The notes under the pieces are model-generated. The model made no database searches and was not told the origin of the DNA. It saw only the letters and a program-made list of their open reading frames with translations. From Clostridiales bacterium (GTDB taxonomy: Bacteria; Bacillota_A; Clostridia; Oscillospirales; Oscillospiraceae), in the NCBI GenBank assembly GCA_014799485.1, contig JAAVHY010000034.1, positions 1 through 38,782 on the forward strand: a DNA stretch of 38,782 bases, read 5' to 3'. The translations under genes and the position numbers were made by a program. This document shows, one piece after another, positions 34,812-38,782 of this stretch (the stretch's first letter is position 1; the number at the start of each line of letters is the position of its first letter).

Positions 34812-36194
34812 TTGACCATTATTATCGCAGGCGGCGGCAAGGTGGGCGCCACCCTGGCCGAGCATCTGGCCGACGAGGGCCACAGCGTCATCATCGTGGA
34901 CATATCCGGCGACACGCTGGAGCGGCTGTCCAACCAGCTGGACGTGATGTGCGTGAAGGGGAACTGCGTGTCCCGGGACGTACTGCTGGAGGCCGGCGTA
35001 AAGGACAGCGACGTACTCATCGCCGCCACCGGCTCCGACGAGATCAACCTGCTGTGCTGCCACACCGCCCACAACATCGGCGTGCCTTACACCGTGGCCC
35101 GCGTCCGGGGCGCCGAGTACGTCAGCGAGCTGGACACGCTGAAAAGCGATCTGGGCATCACCATGCTCATTAACCCCGAGCTCACCGCCGCCACTGAGAT
35201 CTCCCGGCTGCTGCGCTTCCCCAGCGCCGCCAACATCGACTCCTTCGCCCGGGGCCGGGTGGAGCTGGTGTCCTTCACCGTCCAGGAGGGGGACTTTTTG
35301 ACGGGGCGCTCCCTGGCCTCCCTGGCCTCCAAGATTCAGGGCCTTCCCATGCTGCTGTGCGCGGTAGAGCGGGGGGAGGAAGTCTTTATCCCCAACGGCG
35401 CGTCCGTGCTGGCCGCGGGGGACCGGGTATCCATCGCCGGCACCCCCAGCGGCATCCACCAGTTCTTCAAGCTGCTGGGCCGCCAGACCCACCGCATCCG
35501 CAACGCGTTCATCATCGGGGGCGGGCGCATCGCCTTCTATCTGCTGATCCAGCTGGAGCGGCTGGGCATGAACTGCAAGGTGGTGGAACGCAGCGAAGAG
35601 CGCTGCCGGGAGCTGGCGGAGGAATTCCCCCGCTCCCTCATCATCCATGGGGACGGCACCGATCCCGAGCTGCTCACCGAGGAGCGCATGGCCGCCAGCG
35701 ACGCCTTCATCGCCCTTACCAACCGGGACGAGGACAACCTCATCATCTCCCTCTATGCCCATCAGGCGGGGGTGCCCAAGGTGGTGGCCAAGTCCAACCG
35801 GCAGAACTACACCGCCATCGCCCACTCCGCCGGGGTGGAGTCCGTGGTGTCCCCCAAGCTGGCCACGGCGGGACTGATTCTGCGGTTCATCCGGGGGCTG
35901 AAAAACTCCAAGGGCACCGTGATGAACGCGCTGTACCGCATCGCCGGGGGCAAGGCGGAGGCCATGGAGTTCCTGGTCACCTCCGCCACCCGGAACCTGA
36001 AGGTGCCCCTGAAGGAGCTCAGGCTCCGCCAGGGGGTGCTCATCGCCGTCATCGTCCGGGGGAACAAGGTCATCATCCCAGAGGGCTCCACCTGCCTGGA
36101 GCAAGGGGACGACGTCATCGTCGTGGCCCGGGACAGCGGCATCCTGGACCTCAACGACATCTACGCCGAGACTGGCCGGGGCGCGGGGGGCTGA
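34812..36194 (+). CDS. trkA: Trk system potassium uptake regulatory protein TrkA
   Basis: A 460-residue cytosolic NAD(H)-binding protein. The start is TTG 34812: an in-frame stop lies just upstream and the AGGAAATGAG at 34792-34801 is the only ribosome binding site. It has two tandem RCK modules. The first TrkA-N is TIIIAGGGKVGATLAEHL, with TrkA-C covering ~145-215. The second TrkA-N is FIIGGGRIAFYLLIQLERL (~232), with its own C-domain to ~450. Two RCK modules in one chain distinguish TrkA from KtrA. It gates TrkH, encoded 4 bp downstream. Confidence 0.94.
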   Translation: MTIIIAGGGKVGATLAEHLADEGHSVIIVDISGDTLERLSNQLDVMCVKGNCVSRDVLLEAGVKDSDVLIAATGSDEINLLCCHTAHNIGVPYTVARVRGAEYVSELDTLKSDLGITMLINPELTAATEISRLLRFPSAANIDSFARGRVELVSFTVQEGDFLTGRSLASLASKIQGLPMLLCAVERGEEVFIPNGASVLAAGDRVSIAGTPSGIHQFFKLLGRQTHRIRNAFIIGGGRIAFYLLIQLERLGMNCKVVERSEERCRELAEEFPRSLIIHGDGTDPELLTEERMAASDAFIALTNRDEDNLIISLYAHQAGVPKVVAKSNRQNYTAIAHSAGVESVVSPKLATAGLILRFIRGLKNSKGTVMNALYRIAGGKAEAMEFLVTSATRNLKVPLKELRLRQGVLIAVIVRGNKVIIPEGSTCLEQGDDVIVVARDSGILDLNDIYAETGRGAGG

Positions 36195-36198
36195 TGGG

Positions 36199-37638
36199 AT
36201 GAATTTCAAACTGGTGCTGCGCATCACCGGCCTCACCCTGCTGATCGAGGCGGCCGCCATGCTCATCCCCATGGGGGTGGCCCTGATCTACGGCGAGAGC
36301 CCCCTCCCCTTTCTGTGCTCCATCCTCATCATCCTGGCCGCCGCCTGCGCGCCGGTGTTCCTGTTCCGGCCCAAAGAGGACTTTTTCGCCCGGGAGGGCT
36401 TTTTCACCGTGGGTCTGATCTGGGTTCTGTTCGGGGCGTTCGGGGCCCTGCCCTTCTGGTTCTCCGGGCAGTTCGGCCCCTATGTGGACTGTTTTTTTGA
36501 GACCATCTCCGGCTTCACCACCACCGGGGCCACCATCCTCACCGCCATCGAGGGCCTGCCCATGGGGCTGCTGTTCTGGCGCTCCTTCACCCACTGGCTG
36601 GGTGGAATGGGGGTGCTCATCCTCACCGCGGCCCTGCTGCCCTTTTTGGGAATCAGCTCCAACTTCCTCATCCGGGCGGAGAGCCCCGGCCCGGTGAAGA
36701 GCAAGCTGGTGCCCCGTGCGTCCCAGTCGTCCAAGATCCTGTACGCCATCTACTTCGCCCTCACCGTGCTCCAGACGCTGTGCCTGCGCCTGGCGGGGCT
36801 CGACTGGTACGATTCCATCACCCACGCCATGTCCACCGCCGGCACCGGCGGCTTTTCCCGCATGAATTCCTCGGTGGGCTCCTTCGGCAGCCCCGCCGTG
36901 GAGATCATCATCACCATCTTCATGCTGCTGTTCTCGGTGAACTTCGCGGTCTATTTCCTCATCCTCACCGGGAAGGCCAGGCAGGCCCTGAAAAGCGACG
37001 AGCTGCGGTTTTTCCTCCTCATGGTGGCCGCCTCCACCGCCGCCATCGCCTGGAACCTGCGGGATATTTACAACGGCGTGGGGGAGTGTGTGCGCTACGC
37101 CGCCTTCCAGGTGGCGTCCATCGTGTCCACCACCGGCTTTGCCTCGGCCAACTACGATCTGTGGCCGGAGTTCTCCAAAATGCTGCTCGTCGTGCTCACC
37201 TTTATCGGGGCGTGCGCCGGCTCCACCGGCGGCGGCATCAAATGCGGGCGCATCCTGATCCTCATCCGCTCCGCCCGGCGGGAGGTGCGCTCCATCATCC
37301 ATCCCAGGGCGGTATCTGTGGTGCGGCTGGACGGCGCCACCGTGTCGGAAGCGGCGATCCGCACCGCCCAGTGCTACTTCATCGTCAACCTGTTCCTGGT
37401 GTTTGGCCTGGCCATCGTGGTGGGGTTGGACAATTTCTCCTTCGGCACCACCCTGACCGCCGTCATCACCTGCATCAGCAACGTAGGCCCCGGCCTGGAG
37501 GTCGTCGGCCCGGCGGGCAACTTTTCCGCCTTTTCCGTGCTGAGCAAGCTGGTGCTGTCCTTCGCCATGATCCTGGGGCGGCTGGAGATGTATCCCATCC
37601 TGGTGCTGTTCAGCCGCAGCGCCTGGAAACGCTCGTAA
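36199..37638 (+). CDS. trkH: Trk system potassium uptake membrane protein TrkH
   Basis: A 479-residue K+ uptake subunit. The ATG 36199 comes right after the trkA stop. Four pore loops with filter glycines: SGFTTTGATIL, HAMSTAGTGGFS, IVSTTGFASAN and CISNVGPGLEVVG. The loop FIGACAGSTGGGIKCGR is characteristic of TrkH. It has two more N-terminal TM helices than KtrB, in keeping with the longer TrkH/TrkG group. Works with TrkA encoded upstream. A strong terminator follows. Confidence 0.95.
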   Translation: MNFKLVLRITGLTLLIEAAAMLIPMGVALIYGESPLPFLCSILIILAAACAPVFLFRPKEDFFAREGFFTVGLIWVLFGAFGALPFWFSGQFGPYVDCFFETISGFTTTGATILTAIEGLPMGLLFWRSFTHWLGGMGVLILTAALLPFLGISSNFLIRAESPGPVKSKLVPRASQSSKILYAIYFALTVLQTLCLRLAGLDWYDSITHAMSTAGTGGFSRMNSSVGSFGSPAVEIIITIFMLLFSVNFAVYFLILTGKARQALKSDELRFFLLMVAASTAAIAWNLRDIYNGVGECVRYAAFQVASIVSTTGFASANYDLWPEFSKMLLVVLTFIGACAGSTGGGIKCGRILILIRSARREVRSIIHPRAVSVVRLDGATVSEAAIRTAQCYFIVNLFLVFGLAIVVGLDNFSFGTTLTAVITCISNVGPGLEVVGPAGNFSAFSVLSKLVLSFAMILGRLEMYPILVLFSRSAWKRS

Positions 37639-37642
37639 AGGC

Positions 37643-37679
37643 AAATCGCGTCCCTTCTTATAGGAGGGACGCGATTTTT
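37643..37679 (+). terminator. trkH terminator
   Basis: 13-bp stem AAATCGCGTCCCT/AGGGACGCGATTT then TTT. Confidence 0.85.
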
Positions 37680-37701
37680 CAGAAAAACCCGAAAAAAGGT
37701 G

Positions 37702-37730
37702 TTGACAAATCTTTTGGTATCTGCTATTAT
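37702..37730 (+). promoter_or_regulatory. tRNA-Ala promoter
   Basis: Perfect -35 TTGACA (37702-37707), 17-nt spacer, -10 TATTAT (37725-37730). Confidence 0.75.
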
Positions 37731-37762
37731 CTATCTTGCGCTGAACGAGGCGCGGTAAATAT

Positions 37763-37838
<76 letters not shown>

Positions 37839-37841
37839 AGT

Positions 37842-37878
37842 AAAAAGCTTTGAAAACTTACGTTTTCAAAGCTTTTTT
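37842..37878 (+). terminator. tRNA-Ala terminator
   Basis: Stem AAAAAGCTTTGAAAAC/GTTTTCAAAGCTTTTT with TTAC loop and a T-tract. Confidence 0.85.
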
Positions 37879-37904
37879 GTTATTTTTTTCGATGTTTAAT
37901 AATT

Positions 37905-38058
37905 GGGGCCTGATTTGCCCCCAAAGAAGCTATACCCCCACATGCTTTAAATATTTTGCAAAATATCCCCATTAATTTGTATATTCCCAAAAAATCCGAC
38001 CATTTTTGTGCATGCCATTCAAGTACCTGCTTCTGACCCCAAATAAGTAATACCCCCA
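37905..38058 (-). repeat. Two imperfect direct repeats resembling the tRNA-Ala 5' end
   Basis: On the minus strand, unit A (38023-38058) begins TGGGGGTATTACTTATTTGG and unit B (37905-37940) begins TGGGGGTATAGCTTCTTTGG; three mismatches in the first 20-22 nt, then CAGG-containing tails. Unit B shares 13 nt exactly (37928-37940) with the tRNA-Ala start at 37762-37774. Next to unit A, CTTGAATGGCAT (38012-38023) matches the tRNA anticodon arm at 37789-37800. All copies are inverted relative to the tRNA gene. Confidence 0.6.
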
Positions 38059-38588
38059 AAAGTCCATTCAATATTGATCGCTCTGCCTCGTCCCAGCTCC
38101 ACCCGGGAGATCATAGCATAGGCAATCTCTTGCTGAACGAAAATCGGAAGCGCATCTAAATTTCGGATATGCTTAGATGAGACTTCCTGACGCAAACGGA
38201 GCAAACCATGCCAACGGGCTTTATGTTGACATGCTGCCTCCTTAACCTTGACCAATTCTGCCTTTAGCAAGAGCAATTTATTCTCCGACATCTGGATTAG
38301 GTCGTTGAGCAGCACAGAACCAAATGCGCTACTTCCCCGGAGCACTTCGACCACTTCCGCTTTTAACACCTCTAGGTTAGCTTCCTCCTGTTCGATTTTC
38401 TGTTTCAACTCACTCTGCTGTTGCATGACCACATGATCGCTGACATCCGATGAAAAAACGGTGTCATAGAACAGTGCTGCTTGAAGTTTGTTTCGCACCA
38501 AATCATCTACAAGATTGACCGAATAGCTCCGCTGTCCATTGCAGGGGTGTAAAGATGTATGTTGTAAAGGGTGAATGTGAGATTTCGC
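38019..38588 (-). pseudogene. Remnant of a large serine recombinase (C-terminal part)
   Basis: The open frame covers about 190 codons; it has no start with a ribosome binding site and no catalytic domain. The visible part is a coiled-coil-rich tail: QQQSELKQKIEQEEANLEVL then AEVVEVLRGSSAFGSVLLND, LIQMSENKLLLLKAELVKVK and PIFVQQEIAYAMISRVELGR. This matches the C-terminal segment of recombinase-family proteins on Clostridia conjugative elements. The stretch CNGQRSYSVNLVDDLV just upstream looks like the end of their zinc-ribbon domain, and the frame stops at 38589. Base composition is far lower in GC than the chromosome around it. Probably left by an excised or decayed integrative element. Confidence 0.65.
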
Positions 38589-38664
38589 CTAATATAACAT
38601 AGCGGCTTGCTCGTTTGTGGTGAATGACGGTGCTATGGGAGGGGGTGATGCCAATATCCGCATA

Positions 38665-38693
38665 ACTTCGAGCGACAAATTGTCGCTCGAAGT
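38665..38693. repeat. Perfect 14-bp palindrome
   Basis: ACTTCGAGCGACAA / TTGTCGCTCGAAGT separated by one base, flanked on both sides by ATATCCG (about 38654 and 38694). No T-tract follows, so not a terminator. Possibly a binding or recombination site of the decayed element; the rest of 38589-38782 shows nothing else I can name. Confidence 0.55.
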
Positions 38694-38782
38694 ATATCCG
38701 AGGGGCGGTGTCATGTTTTTTGAAATGGGACTGTCATGCCATTAGCCTGTTTTTTTCGATTTTGCCCATAATATACTTGGGA

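Noticed and set aside
37880..38071. 63-codon minus-strand ORF after the recombinase remnant
   Set aside because: No RBS. It spans the duplicated tRNA-like repeats and contains the tRNA terminator end, so it is probably not a gene.

Overview
The window is chromosomal DNA of a high-GC, low-oxygen Clostridia, most likely an Oscillospiraceae gut bacterium of the Flavonifractor/Pseudoflavonifractor/Lawsonibacter type. This rests on very GC-rich coding sequence, strong AGGAGG-type ribosome binding sites, near-consensus TTGACA/TATAAT promoters, a sporulation gene (spoIIP), RqcH and Mini-RNase III, and an NADP-type glutamate dehydrogenase. The genus is inferred, not proven.

Layout. 1-700: the 5' end of a secreted protein (minus strand) with a folded leader, then a compact locus with a 31-residue hydrophobic peptide, an RBS-masking hairpin and a fully opposing antisense transcription unit (a candidate type I toxin-antitoxin). 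725-9800: housekeeping genes: ThrE-like exporter, SGNH lipoprotein, FtsH (minus), RlmB followed by an 8-TM protein that looks like a catalytically dead P1B-type ATPase, a 34-residue small ORF, and prfB without the usual frameshift. 9972-21620: secreted 5'-nucleotidase with a LysM anchor, LCP cell-wall ligase, an SsuABC/ThiY-type ABC importer, RqcH and Mini-III (minus), malic enzyme, GdhA, bactofilin. 21773-26685: AbrB-type regulator plus ABC-2 exporter operon, divergent spoIIP, and an hslO/methyltransferase/YerC operon. 26905-37640: purA, tRNA-Leu, a lower-GC SIS-domain gene, KtrB-KtrA, asnS, an ECF sigma/anti-sigma-like pair, and TrkA-TrkH. 37763-38782: tRNA-Ala followed by AT-richer DNA with the remnant of a large serine recombinase and partial tRNA-Ala copies in inverted orientation.

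How the genes work together. Two complete potassium-uptake systems (Ktr and Trk families) lie within 8 kb, separated by asnS and a sigma factor operon. Protein and translation quality control is well represented (FtsH, Hsp33, RqcH, RF2, RlmB, Mini-III). Malic enzyme and GdhA are adjacent, at the carbon/nitrogen junction, but each seems to be expressed separately. Most transcription units are short and end in strong, often bidirectional hairpins between convergent genes.

The least ordinary parts are the antisense-regulated peptide locus, the pseudo-P-type ATPase, the small ORF before prfB, the low-GC insertion next to tRNA-Leu, the duplicated 3' end of asnS, and the recombinase remnant with tRNA-Ala-like fragments. 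No CRISPR array, rRNA or intact mobile element was seen.
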